Source: Oscillospiraceae bacterium
Lineage (GTDB): Bacteria; Bacillota; Clostridia; Oscillospirales; Oscillospiraceae
Assembly: GCA_902779945.1 (NCBI GenBank)
Contig: CACZDN010000008.1
Location: forward strand, 1-64,000
Direction: 5' to 3'
Length of the DNA stretch: 64,000 nucleotides
The notes beneath the pieces are model-generated. The model saw nothing but the letters and a program-made list of their open reading frames with translations, was not told the origin of the DNA and searched no databases. Positions 49,200 through 57,263 of the stretch are shown here, piece by piece (within the stretch, counting starts at the first letter, position 1; each line of letters begins with the position of its first letter). Made by a program: the position numbers and the translations under genes.

Positions 49200-50620
49200 A
49201 GCTTTTCCTCCGTGCAGCGGGGAAAGCGGATGGTGATGACCGTGCCCCGGTTCTCCGCGCTGTCGATCTGAAACTCCAGCTCTTTTCCGTACATCAGCCG
49301 CAGCCTCTTGTAGGAGGCCAGCAGGCCGAAGCCCGTCCCCTCGTCCTCCTCGAGCGAGCGGCGCAGGGCCGCGAGCGCGGTCTCGTCCATGCCGACGCCG
49401 GTGTCGCGCACCTCAAGCTCGGCAAGCCCGCCCCGGCAGACGCTGCTGATGCGCAGCAGGCTGACGCCGCGGCGGGGCTTGATGCCGTGGTAGATGGCGT
49501 TTTCCACCAGCGGCTGCAGCGTCATCTTGGGGATGCGGCAGTCGTCGAGGGCGGGGTCCATGCTGAGCTCGAAGCGCAGGATGTCCTTGTAGCGCACCTG
49601 CTGGATCTCCAGATAGCTGCGCACATGCAGGGCCTCCTCACGCAGGGTGATGATGTCCTTGCCGTTGGAGAGGAAGGAGCGGAAATAGGTGGAAAGGCTG
49701 GACACCATCTGCACCGCCTGGTCGTTCTTCCCGGTCTCGACAAGCCAGGTGATCGCGTCCAGGGTGTTGTAGAGAAAGTGGGGATTGATCTGCGCCTGAA
49801 TGAGACGCAGCTCCATGCTCCGCAGCCGGATCTGTTCCTGACGGTTGAGCTCCATCTGCTCGTTGAGGCGGGTGACCGTCTCCTCCAGGCCCTCGCCCAG
49901 GGCGCGGAGCTTGTCGTCCTCAGCCTCCACCGGAGGCTTGGGGGAGAGGTCGCCGCTGCCGATCTCGAGCACGCGGCCGTACAGCTCGTCGATGGGTCTC
50001 GTGATGCTTCGTGTGAGCGCGATGCTGCGGCGCAGGGAACAGACGATGACCGCCACCATCACGCCCGCCGAGAGGATCAGACCCACGGTCACCAGGACGT
50101 TCTGGCGCTGCCGCAGGGCGGCGAGCTGCCCCGCCTCGTGGAAGAGGTAGGTGTACATGTAGTCCTGGATGAGCTTGGTGATGACGTAGATGTTGGTTTC
50201 CAGCTGGTGTATGCGGCGGTCGTAGCCCTCGGTGCTCTCGATCTCATAGATGCAGCTTTTGAGATTTTCGCACAGGTCGAGCACACTGCTGACCGCGCGC
50301 AGACTCTCACGGCTGCGGGCCGTGCCGATCAGCGTCGTGGCGAGCTCCCGGGCCTTCTCCACCTCGTCCAGCGGCAGCTCGTCGCTGCTGCCGGTGACGA
50401 AGTAGTACATCTTCAGGTCGACCTCGTCCTTGAAGTTCTGGTTGAACTGCGAGGCCGTGGAGATGTTGCTGCTGACCTGGGCAAAGCGGAGGCTGTACAG
50501 GAAAAACAGCAGCAGCACAAATACGGCGAGCACACACAGCGGCAGCGCAAGCTGCACAATGAGGGCGCGGATCTTCTCGCTGATGGAATGGCGGCCGCGG
50601 AGGACGGGCGTGCGTATCAT
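49196..50620 (-). CDS. YesM-family sensor histidine kinase
   Basis: 474 residues. Two membrane helices (about 23-45 and 175-197) bound an outer sensor domain of ~130 residues. HAMP follows, then the LytS/YesM-type phospho-acceptor QINPHFLYNTLDAI and ATP-binding motifs VENAIYHGIKP, DTGVGMD and GTGFGLLASYKRL. It phosphorylates the AraC-type regulator encoded just upstream, with which it overlaps by four bases. Confidence 0.93.
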   Translation of the reverse strand: MIRTPVLRGRHSISEKIRALIVQLALPLCVLAVFVLLLFFLYSLRFAQVSSNISTASQFNQNFKDEVDLKMYYFVTGSSDELPLDEVEKARELATTLIGTARSRESLRAVSSVLDLCENLKSCIYEIESTEGYDRRIHQLETNIYVITKLIQDYMYTYLFHEAGQLAALRQRQNVLVTVGLILSAGVMVAVIVCSLRRSIALTRSITRPIDELYGRVLEIGSGDLSPKPPVEAEDDKLRALGEGLEETVTRLNEQMELNRQEQIRLRSMELRLIQAQINPHFLYNTLDAITWLVETGKNDQAVQMVSSLSTYFRSFLSNGKDIITLREEALHVRSYLEIQQVRYKDILRFELSMDPALDDCRIPKMTLQPLVENAIYHGIKPRRGVSLLRISSVCRGGLAELEVRDTGVGMDETALAALRRSLEEDEGTGFGLLASYKRLRLMYGKELEFQIDSAENRGTVITIRFPRCTEEKL

Positions 50621-52218
50621 CGCTCCTGCTCGCCTCCCCGGTACTCGCGGGGCGTGCAGCCCTGGGTCTTTTTAAACACAAAGCTGAAGTAGCGCGGGTC
50701 CTTGTAGCCGACCTCGGCGGCGATCTCGCCGGTGCGCTTGCGGCTCTGGCGCAGAAGCTGCTTTGCCCGGGTCATGCGCTTCTGCGTGAGATATTCGACA
50801 AAGCTCAGGCCCATCTTCTGGCTGAAGACGGCGCTGAGATAGTTGGTGCTGACATTGATGGCGCGGGCGACCACGTTGAGGGAGATGCTCTCGTCGGCGT
50901 AGTGCCGGTCGATGTATTCCAGCGCGCTCTCGACGATCCAGCTGCTCTGCTTCTGGGTCTCCTCGTCGCGGGCGGCGATGCAGACGCGCAGCACCTCCGT
51001 GAGATAGCGGGGCAGCTCCTCGGCGGCGTCCAGCTCCGGCGCGGGCAGGCGCGGCGCGACAGACGCGCGCGAAAGCCCCAGCTCCTCCATCGCGCTCAGG
51101 GCGCTGATGCGGGCGCTCAGAAGAAGATAGTGCCGGAACATCAGGGAGCCCGGCGCGTCGCCGAGGGTGCCGAAGTATTCGGAGACGAAATCGCCAATCT
51201 CGCTCTCAAGCCCCTTCAGGAGAAATCGCCGGATCAGCATGGGGTCGGCGGCCCCGCTGTCGGCCGCGCCGCAGCTCTCCGTCTCGCCGCTGCGGATGAC
51301 CATGTCCGCGGTCAGCACATGGCTGCGCGGCAGCAGATGGCGGTAGGCCAGGGCGTGGCCCGCCGCGGCGTAGCACTGGGGCAGGCCGCTCAGCCGCACG
51401 GTGGACACGCCGACGGCGGCGTACCACTCCAGCGGGAAATCCGCGCGCGCGCAGTGCGATTCGATCACGCTCAGACAGCGCCGCGTCAGGGCGTCCATAT
51501 ACTCGGGCGTGCCCTTGATGAGGACCGCGTAGCTCAGAACGCTGCCGCGGAAGACGAGAAAGTCCGGGCTCTGCAGCAGCTCCTGGATCAGAGAATCCTG
51601 CAGGAGGGAGAGCTTTTCGGAATAGACGGCGGCGTTGTCCTTCGACTGCAGCGTAAAGAGGACGATGTTGTAACAGCCCGCGTCCAGCTCGATTTCAAGC
51701 CGGGAGGCCTGCTCAAAGATCTCCGGCACGCGCATCTCCCCGCTCACAAGGCGCTCGAAGAAGACGCGGCGGGCGTAATGCTCGTAGGCCTGGGATTCGC
51801 GGGAGTAGTGGCGCAGGAAATCCTGCTGCTCCTGCTCCTCCTCGATGTGCTTCTTGGTCAGCTCCAGAGCCTGGATCATGCTGGCCTTGGTGATGGGCTT
51901 CAGAAGATACTGGTCCACGTGCAGCTCGATGGCCTGGCGCGCGTACTCAAAATCGTCATAGCCCGAGAGAATGATGATTTTGGTCCGGGGCAGCTCCCGG
52001 CTCACAAGACGGCTGAACACCAGCCCGTCCATAAAGGGCATTTTGATATCCGTGATCAGGATGTCGGGCTTGATGCGGCGCACCATGGGCAGGGCCATCT
52101 CCCCGTCCGAGGCCTCCCCGGAGAAGACAAAGCCGTACTGCTCCCACGGGATCATGTCCCGCAGGCCCTCGCGGACGATGCTCTCATCCTCGGTGATAAA
52201 TACCTTGATCGGCTCCAT
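50617..52218 (-). CDS. YesN-type response regulator with AraC output domain
   Basis: 533 residues from the ATG at 52218 (GGAGTGAATTGC). Receiver domain at 1-120 with acidic pocket EDES, phospho-Asp in ITDIKMPFMDG and the Lys in LLKPI. A long middle region (about 150-420) is typical of this group. The AraC helix-turn-helix pair closes it: NVVARAINVSTNYLSAVF and GEIAAEVGYKDPRYFSFVF. It usually controls carbohydrate uptake genes. The start is only five bases after the thrB stop. Confidence 0.92.
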   Translation of the reverse strand: MEPIKVFITEDESIVREGLRDMIPWEQYGFVFSGEASDGEMALPMVRRIKPDILITDIKMPFMDGLVFSRLVSRELPRTKIIILSGYDDFEYARQAIELHVDQYLLKPITKASMIQALELTKKHIEEEQEQQDFLRHYSRESQAYEHYARRVFFERLVSGEMRVPEIFEQASRLEIELDAGCYNIVLFTLQSKDNAAVYSEKLSLLQDSLIQELLQSPDFLVFRGSVLSYAVLIKGTPEYMDALTRRCLSVIESHCARADFPLEWYAAVGVSTVRLSGLPQCYAAAGHALAYRHLLPRSHVLTADMVIRSGETESCGAADSGAADPMLIRRFLLKGLESEIGDFVSEYFGTLGDAPGSLMFRHYLLLSARISALSAMEELGLSRASVAPRLPAPELDAAEELPRYLTEVLRVCIAARDEETQKQSSWIVESALEYIDRHYADESISLNVVARAINVSTNYLSAVFSQKMGLSFVEYLTQKRMTRAKQLLRQSRKRTGEIAAEVGYKDPRYFSFVFKKTQGCTPREYRGGEQER

Positions 52219-52223
52219 GCAAT

Positions 52224-53105
52224 TCACTCCATCTGTACGGCGCCGGTCCCGTCCGGCGAGAGGGGCAGGACGGTCCAGGCGTGGGGAAGCTCTTCCACGG
52301 CGGCGGAGAGCCGGGACGAGAATCCCGCGTCGTCCGTGATACACAAAAGACTCGGCCCCGCGCCGCTGATGCAGAAGGCCCGGCAGCCGAGGGCTTCGGC
52401 GGCTTTCCGCACCTCGTCCATGCCGTCGATCAGGGGGCGGCGGAAGGGCTGGTGCAGTCTGTCGTCCAGACAGAGGGCCAGCAGCTCGAGATCGCCGTCG
52501 CGAAACGCGGTCGGAAGCAGGGCGAGGCGCGAGAGCTCGAACACCGCGTCGGAGAAGGGCACCTGCTTCGGCAGGGCCGCCCGCGACACGGCGGTCGGGA
52601 GGGTATAGTCCGGGTACAGCGCCGTGAAGCGCAGCGAGGGGTGGAGGGACCACGGGGCGCAGCGCACCCGCTCCCCGTCCCGCATGGAGGCGACGAGGCC
52701 GCCGAAGAACGCGGGGGCCAGGTTGTCTGGGTGCCCCTCGATGGGCGTGACAAGCTCCAGAAGCGCCGCCTTCGAGAGCCCCGCGCCGGACAGGGCGTTC
52801 GCCGCCATGGCCCCCGCCGCGAGCACCGCGGCCGAGGAGCCGAGCCCGCGGGAGAGCGGGATCTCCGCCCGGATGTCGATGCGTACCTTCGGCGGGGTCT
52901 GTCCGAGTCCGCGGTAGACCGCCTCAAAGGCCCGCCAGGCGAGGTTGTCTTCGTTCTGCAGCGCAGCGCCGCAGCCCGAGAAACAGAGCGCGTCGGACCT
53001 CGTATAGCGCAGGGTGTCGTAGAGCGTCCAGGCGCAGCCCAGCACGTCGAAGCCGCAGGCAAAGTTCGCGCTCGTCGCGGGGACGCGGACGGTCACGCTG
53101 TTCAT
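52224..53105 (-). CDS. thrB: Homoserine kinase
   Basis: 293 residues, GHMP kinase family. N-terminal VRVPATSANFACGFDVLG and the ATP loop PLSRGLGSSAAVLAAGA are intact, and CISGAGPSLLCI is the C-terminal motif. It phosphorylates homoserine for threonine synthase. Its ATG overlaps the thrH stop, and the YesN-type regulator follows five bases after its stop. Confidence 0.95.
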   Translation of the reverse strand: MNSVTVRVPATSANFACGFDVLGCAWTLYDTLRYTRSDALCFSGCGAALQNEDNLAWRAFEAVYRGLGQTPPKVRIDIRAEIPLSRGLGSSAAVLAAGAMAANALSGAGLSKAALLELVTPIEGHPDNLAPAFFGGLVASMRDGERVRCAPWSLHPSLRFTALYPDYTLPTAVSRAALPKQVPFSDAVFELSRLALLPTAFRDGDLELLALCLDDRLHQPFRRPLIDGMDEVRKAAEALGCRAFCISGAGPSLLCITDDAGFSSRLSAAVEELPHAWTVLPLSPDGTGAVQME

Positions 53106-53710
53106 GCTTCCGCCTCGGCGGCCCGGATGAGCCTCAGCAGCTCGTCATATTCCTCGCAGGCGGGGATGTCGGGGTATTGAGCCTTGATGCTCTCGGGCGC
53201 ACGGAAGAGGAAGCCCGCCCTGCTCGCCTGGATCATGGCGAGATCGTTGAAGCTGTCGCCGGCGGCGATGGTCCGGTAACCCACGGACTGGAAGGCGCGG
53301 ACGGTGGAGAGCTTCGTCTCCCTGCAGCGCATACGGAAGTCCACGACCTCCCCGTCGGGGGCGACCACCAGCTCGTTGCACAGCAGCGTCGGCCAGCCCA
53401 GCTTCTTCATCAGCGGCTGGGCAAACTGGGTAAAGGTGTCGCTGAGGATGACGGCCTGGGATGTGGAGCGCAGCTCGTCCAGAAATTCCTTCGCGCCGGG
53501 CAGCGGGTCGATCGTGGCGATGACGGCCTGGATCTCCCGGAGCCCGAGGCCGTGCTCCTTCAGAATGCCGAGACGCCAGCGCATCAGCTTGTCGTAATCC
53601 GGCTCGTCCCGGGTGGTGCGCCGCAGCTCGGGGATGCCGCTGGCCTCCGAAAAGGCGATCCAGATCTCCGGGACCAGCACGCCCTCCAAATCCAAACAGG
53701 TGATATACAT
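53102..53710 (-). CDS. thrH: Phosphoserine phosphatase / homoserine phosphotransferase ThrH
   Basis: 202 residues. HAD motifs: DLEGVLVPE (nucleophile Asp), SDTFTQF, the Lys in RETKLSTVRAF and GDSFNDLAM. The sequence MYITCLDLEGVLVPEIW-type start is specific to ThrH, which in Pseudomonas can move phosphate from phosphoserine to homoserine as well as hydrolyse phosphoserine. Being placed between thrC and thrB supports the homoserine role. Whether both thrB and thrH are needed is not known. Confidence 0.9.
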   Translation of the reverse strand: MYITCLDLEGVLVPEIWIAFSEASGIPELRRTTRDEPDYDKLMRWRLGILKEHGLGLREIQAVIATIDPLPGAKEFLDELRSTSQAVILSDTFTQFAQPLMKKLGWPTLLCNELVVAPDGEVVDFRMRCRETKLSTVRAFQSVGYRTIAAGDSFNDLAMIQASRAGFLFRAPESIKAQYPDIPACEEYDELLRLIRAAEAEA

Positions 53711-53756
53711 GGTGAATCTGTCCTTTCTGTTGTAGTACGCGGCAGCATTTTGCCCC

Positions 53757-53877
53757 GGCTCCCCCTCCGGGGGGAGCGGTCACCAGTTCGCAGACCGGTG
53801 ATCGAGAGGGCGTTCGCCATCGCGCCGGCCCTCTCCGCCCGGGTGTGCGCCGGAGCAGCTCTCCCGAAGGGAGAGGC
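53757..53877. repeat. Palindrome cluster between thrC and thrH
   Basis: Three adjacent hairpins: GCTCCCCCTCCGGGGGGAGC, GGTCACCAGTTCGCAGACCGGTGATC-type arms and GCTCTCCCGAAGGGAGAGGC. They separate thrC from thrH by 180 bases within the apparent operon and could reduce readthrough. Confidence 0.55.
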
Positions 53878-53890
53878 AGGACCCGGAGCT

Positions 53891-55345
53891 TCAGGCCCAG
53901 GTGCTTTTCTCCTTCTGCGCCCTGACGTATTCGAGCATGTCGGCGGGGGCGACGGTGTCGCGGTGGCGGACAGGGCGCTCGCGCAGGCCGCGGAGGTTTT
54001 CGGGCAGGGGGACCTTCGTGTATTCCTCCAGCGCGTCCATCATCCCGAACTCGTCGAGCCCGCAGGGGACGCCGATGGCGGAGAGCACCGCCGCCGGGAA
54101 CTTGTAGGGCGAGGCCGTGGAGAGGATCACCACGGGCCCGTTTTCCGTGCCGAAGAGAGAAGCTGCGCGCCGGGCGACGGCGGTGTGCGTGTCGCAGAGG
54201 TAGCCGCGCTTTTCCCACACGTCGGCGATGGCGGCTTTGGTCTGCGCATCGTCGCAGCAGGTCCCGACGAAGCGGTCCTGAATCTTTTGCAGCAGCGCTG
54301 CCGGGATCTGATAGTGCCCCTCGGTCCTGAGCTTGTCCATCAGGGAGGCGACAAGGGCACTGTCCCCGCTCATGAGGTACAGCAGGCGCTCGAGATTGCT
54401 GGAAATCAGAATGTCCATGGAGGGCGAGAGCGTCTTGTGGAAGGGGCGGCGGCGGTCATAGACGCCGGTTTTGATGAAGTCGGTGAGGACGTTGTTGGCG
54501 TTCGAGGCGCAGATGAGCTTGCCGACGGGCAGGCCCATCTCCCCGGCGAGCCAGCCCGCCAGAATGTCTCCGAAGTTGCCGGTGGGCACGGCGAAGTTCA
54601 GCGCGTCGCCGGGCCGGATCTTCCCCGTCCGCACCGCGTCGAAGTAGGCGGAGAAATAGTAGACGACCTGCGGGACGAGCCTGCCGATGTTGATGGAGTT
54701 TGCCGAGGACAGCCCCTCGGGCATCGCGGAGAAGACGGCCTTGACGCCGGTCTGCGCGTCGTCAAAATTCCCCTCCACGGCGCAGACCTTGACGTTGCCG
54801 CCCGCCTGCGTGACCATCTGGGCCTTCTGCACGGGGCTGACCCCGTCGCGCGGGTAGAAGACGAGGATGCGGATGCCCGGCACGTCCCGGAAGCCCTCGA
54901 GCGCGGCCTTGCCGGTGTCGCCGCTGGTGGCGGTGAGAATGAGGATGTCGCCCGTGTCGCCGCATTTCGAGGCCGCGCGCTTCATCAGGTACGGCAGCAG
55001 GCAGAGCGCCACGTCCTTGAAGGCCGAGGTGGGGCCGTGAAAGAGCTCCAGAAAGAGCTCGCCCCCCGCGTCATGCAGCGGGGCGATGCGCGCGTCGGAG
55101 AATTTGCCCCGGTAGGCGGCCTCCACCAGCTCCTTCGCCTCGCCCTCACCGAAGTCCGGCAGCAGGGCGGAGAGCAGCTTCGCTGCGAGAGAGGGGTAGT
55201 CGAGGTCCATGAGCGCGCGCCAGTCGAGCTTCGGGATCTCGCCCGGCGCCATGGTGTAGAGCCCCCCGTCGGGGGCCAGGCCGTCCACGATCGCGCGGGC
55301 GGAGGAGACGGCGGGCGAACCGCCGCGGGTGCTTTGATAGAGCAT
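53891..55345 (-). CDS. thrC: Threonine synthase
   Basis: 484 residues, the long (yeast/E. coli-type) form. PLP Lys lies in the segment GPTSAFKDVAL, and the phosphate loop is TATSGDTGKAALEGF. Makes threonine from phosphohomoserine. First gene of the thrC-thrH-thrB unit, with a strong promoter at 55526 and a leader of about 180 bases. The leader holds hairpins, but no T-box (GGGTGGNACCGCG-type) sequence was found in it. Confidence 0.95.
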   Translation of the reverse strand: MLYQSTRGGSPAVSSARAIVDGLAPDGGLYTMAPGEIPKLDWRALMDLDYPSLAAKLLSALLPDFGEGEAKELVEAAYRGKFSDARIAPLHDAGGELFLELFHGPTSAFKDVALCLLPYLMKRAASKCGDTGDILILTATSGDTGKAALEGFRDVPGIRILVFYPRDGVSPVQKAQMVTQAGGNVKVCAVEGNFDDAQTGVKAVFSAMPEGLSSANSINIGRLVPQVVYYFSAYFDAVRTGKIRPGDALNFAVPTGNFGDILAGWLAGEMGLPVGKLICASNANNVLTDFIKTGVYDRRRPFHKTLSPSMDILISSNLERLLYLMSGDSALVASLMDKLRTEGHYQIPAALLQKIQDRFVGTCCDDAQTKAAIADVWEKRGYLCDTHTAVARRAASLFGTENGPVVILSTASPYKFPAAVLSAIGVPCGLDEFGMMDALEEYTKVPLPENLRGLRERPVRHRDTVAPADMLEYVRAQKEKSTWA

Positions 55346-55525
55346 ACGATCACTTCCTATTCATCATATTGCTTTCCCAATCAATTCTTGAATTTGGCGG
55401 GGAGCAATTTCGCCGTGTTTCGCGGCTGCCCCGCGCAGGGGCGAGCAAAACGGTTATTGATGCGCCGGAGAAATGCTGCGTCTTGATTCCAGATTCAATT
55501 GCCACATCAATAAAACAGTGGGCCT

Positions 55526-55554
55526 ATGATACAATGTGCGCACTGAAAAGTCAA
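55526..55554 (-). promoter_or_regulatory. Sigma-A promoter for the thr unit
   Basis: Minus strand: TTGACT (55554-55549), exactly 17 bases, then TATCAT (55531-55526). Confidence 0.75.
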
Positions 55555-55586
55555 GTGTAGCTCGTATACGGACACACTCCGTACTG

Positions 55587-55916
55587 TCAGAATGTGACGC
55601 CGAGCTGGGTGCAGAGAGCGTCGAGCCAGCGGGCCATGGCCTCCTCGGAGTCGAAGCAGGGGAGCATCCCCGCGGGCGGATGCAGGATCTCGTTGAGGGC
55701 CGCGCCGTCGGCCTGCCGCTCCATGCGTGAGACGGGCATGTCGAGGTAGAAGTGCTCCCGGCGGATGTGGCGCAGCTCGTGCTCCAGCGTCTCCTGCTGG
55801 CGGGCGGGGGAGAGGCGGGCGTTGATGTAGATGTCAAAGCTGCCGTCGTCGTTCGGGAGTGTCACGCCCTCCACCTTCACGGGCAGAGGGATGAGGCGGA
55901 CGTAGGTCTCAGCCAT
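55587..55916 (-). CDS. ImmA/IrrE-family metallopeptidase
   Basis: 109 residues. The zinc motif HELRH lies in TLEHELRHIRREHF near residue 46, with MERQADGAAL as the downstream third-ligand helix typical of ImmA/IrrE. These proteases cut phage or ICE repressors to release lysogeny or conjugation. The start overlaps the end of the repressor gene, and both sit at the left edge of the prophage, so the likely target is that repressor. Confidence 0.88.
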   Translation of the reverse strand: MAETYVRLIPLPVKVEGVTLPNDDGSFDIYINARLSPARQQETLEHELRHIRREHFYLDMPVSRMERQADGAALNEILHPPAGMLPCFDSEEAMARWLDALCTQLGVTF

Positions 55917-56271
55917 GGCCCCTGAGTGCCTCGATGATCGCGACGGCCTTGCGCACGTCCTCGGGCGAGGCGTCCTGCGCCAGCTTGAAGAGCATACGCA
56001 TATCCTCCCGCTCCCGCAGGGAAGTGAGCAGCGCCTCCATCTCCCCGTCCTCCTGCGGGAAGGGCGAGGGGTCGTCCGTCTCCCCGCGCAGATAGGCGGG
56101 CGTGGTGCCGAGGATGCGCGCCACCTCCCTGAGCTGCGCCTCGCTCGGCTGGGATTTGCGCTGCTTCCAGTCCTGGCAGAGCGTGGCGCTGCGCCCGAGA
56201 GACTGGGCGATAAAGGTCTTGGTGACGCCGCTCTTCATACGCAGCGCCTCGAATCTATCATATTGGAACAA
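55909..56271 (-). CDS. XRE-family phage repressor
   Basis: 120 residues from a TTG at 56271, chosen because it gives the normal start LFQYDRFEALRMKSG and follows a GGGGTGGGAAA stretch; a GTG nine bases upstream is possible, and longer readings enter the miniature element. Helix-turn-helix: VTKTFIAQSLGRSATLCQDWK and AQLREVARILGTTPAYLRG. The Glu-rich C-terminal helix may be the dimer part or the cleavage region. Coupled to the ImmA-like protease; presumed to keep the plus-strand phage genes off. Confidence 0.85.
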   Translation of the reverse strand: MFQYDRFEALRMKSGVTKTFIAQSLGRSATLCQDWKQRKSQPSEAQLREVARILGTTPAYLRGETDDPSPFPQEDGEMEALLTSLREREDMRMLFKLAQDASPEDVRKAVAIIEALRGHG

Positions 56272-56408
56272 ATTTCCCACCCCGTTCTTGTGCAACCCAC
56301 ACAAATCTGAAAAAAGCACGAGCGCAACCTTGAAAATCTGAAAAATATGGGATATACTGCGAAGCGGATCTGAAAGATTCAAGAGTGCGCTCCGCGGTTT
56401 TCTCTTAG

Positions 56409-56558
56409 GGCAACACCGCACAATCCGCCTTCGGCGCCTCCTGGAAAATTCGCGCTCTGATTTTGTCACTTTTTCTTGAAATACACAAAGTATTCCTGCA
56501 AAACATCAGAACCCAAATTTTCTCAGGATTCGCTCTCGCCGAATTATGCTGTGTTGCC
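56409..56558 (+). repeat. Miniature inverted-repeat element, copy 9
   Basis: 150 bp, GGCAACACCGC to TGTGTTGCC, in the 358-base control region between repressor and first plus-strand phage genes. CTTA occurs at 56404-56407 and 56559-56562; one extra G sits at the left edge, so the duplication is slightly blurred. Nothing else recognisable lies in this gap apart from promoter-like AT-rich sequence before 56630. Confidence 0.85.
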
Positions 56559-56629
56559 CTTATTTTAGGCTAAAAACGCGGACTTGTCAAGAGATAATCT
56601 TAAATATATGAGAGAAAGGAGACGGGGAT

Positions 56630-56770
56630 TTGAAGCTGATCGGGGATGATCCGATTGTGCGCTGCATCGAGCGCAGCGGCTACCCGCCCTGGTACTTCCC
56701 CGGCGGGACAGATTACGGCGAGCGGGACGGCGAGGCCGACTGCGGGAAGGATAACGATGGGAAACTATAA
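56630..56770 (+). CDS. Small phage protein (TTG start)
   Basis: 46 residues from a TTG at 56630 with AAAGGAG eight bases upstream. The sequence is rich in Gly, Asp, Pro and aromatic residues (SGYPPWYFPGGTDYG) with two cysteines. Its end overlaps the next gene by 14 bases, a phage-like packing. No family recognised; the ribosome site and the overlap are the reasons for calling it. Confidence 0.55.
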   Translation: MKLIGDDPIVRCIERSGYPPWYFPGGTDYGERDGEADCGKDNDGKL

Positions 56771-56996
56771 AAAACAGAGCTGGACGGACGCGGACGTGCG
56801 CTGCCCCTTCTATGTGTCGGACAGCAGATCGGCGCGCAGCATCTGCTGCGAGGGCTATGAGAAGGGCGTGGATGCGGTCAGCCGCTTTCGCAGTCTCACG
56901 CTCCGGGACCGCCACATGGGGCGCTACTGCGTGGGGCGCTTCGAGGACTGCCCGGTGTACCGCTGCACCTATGCGAGCAAGTACGCGGACCGATGA
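56757..56996 (+). CDS. Cys-rich small phage protein
   Basis: 79 residues from the ATG at 56757 (GGGAAGGATAACG). Six cysteines in pairs that could bind zinc (RCPFYV, SICCEG, RYCVGRFEDCPVYRCTY). The pattern is seen in small genes ahead of terminase in clostridial prophages; function unknown. The next gene starts at the overlapping ATGA. Confidence 0.65.
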   Translation: MGNYKKQSWTDADVRCPFYVSDSRSARSICCEGYEKGVDAVSRFRSLTLRDRHMGRYCVGRFEDCPVYRCTYASKYADR

Positions 56997-57232
56997 GCGG
57001 GCGGGAGGAGCGGGGCGGGGCGTCGGAGGATCTGGAGGCGCTGCGCCGCGTGGCGCGGAAGCTTTTGAGCAGGATGGAGCGCTTCATCGACGAGGACGCG
57101 CTGGAGCTCAAGGAGCTCAAAACCATGACAGGGGCGCTCAAGGAGCTGCAGGGTCTCTGGGACGGCGGCGGCGAGAGCGGCGCGCCGCTCACGGTCCGCT
57201 TCGAGGGGGAGACGGAGGAGATGAGCATGTGA
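56993..57232 (+). CDS. Small phage protein, possible terminase small subunit
   Basis: 79 residues, mostly a coiled-coil helix (LEALRRVARKLLSRMERF; LKELKTMTGALKELQGLW). Its place directly before the large terminase gene is where the small subunit normally lies, but no DNA-binding helix-turn-helix is evident and it is short, so the role is a guess. Confidence 0.55.
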   Translation: MSGREERGGASEDLEALRRVARKLLSRMERFIDEDALELKELKTMTGALKELQGLWDGGGESGAPLTVRFEGETEEMSM

Positions 57233-57263
57233 TCGTTTTGCCGTCACGGAAGGGAGCCGGGCG

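Noticed and set aside
55346-55525. T-box or threonine attenuator ahead of thrC
   Set aside because: The leader has hairpins but no T-box sequence, no clear antiterminator and no leader peptide rich in Thr codons that I could find.
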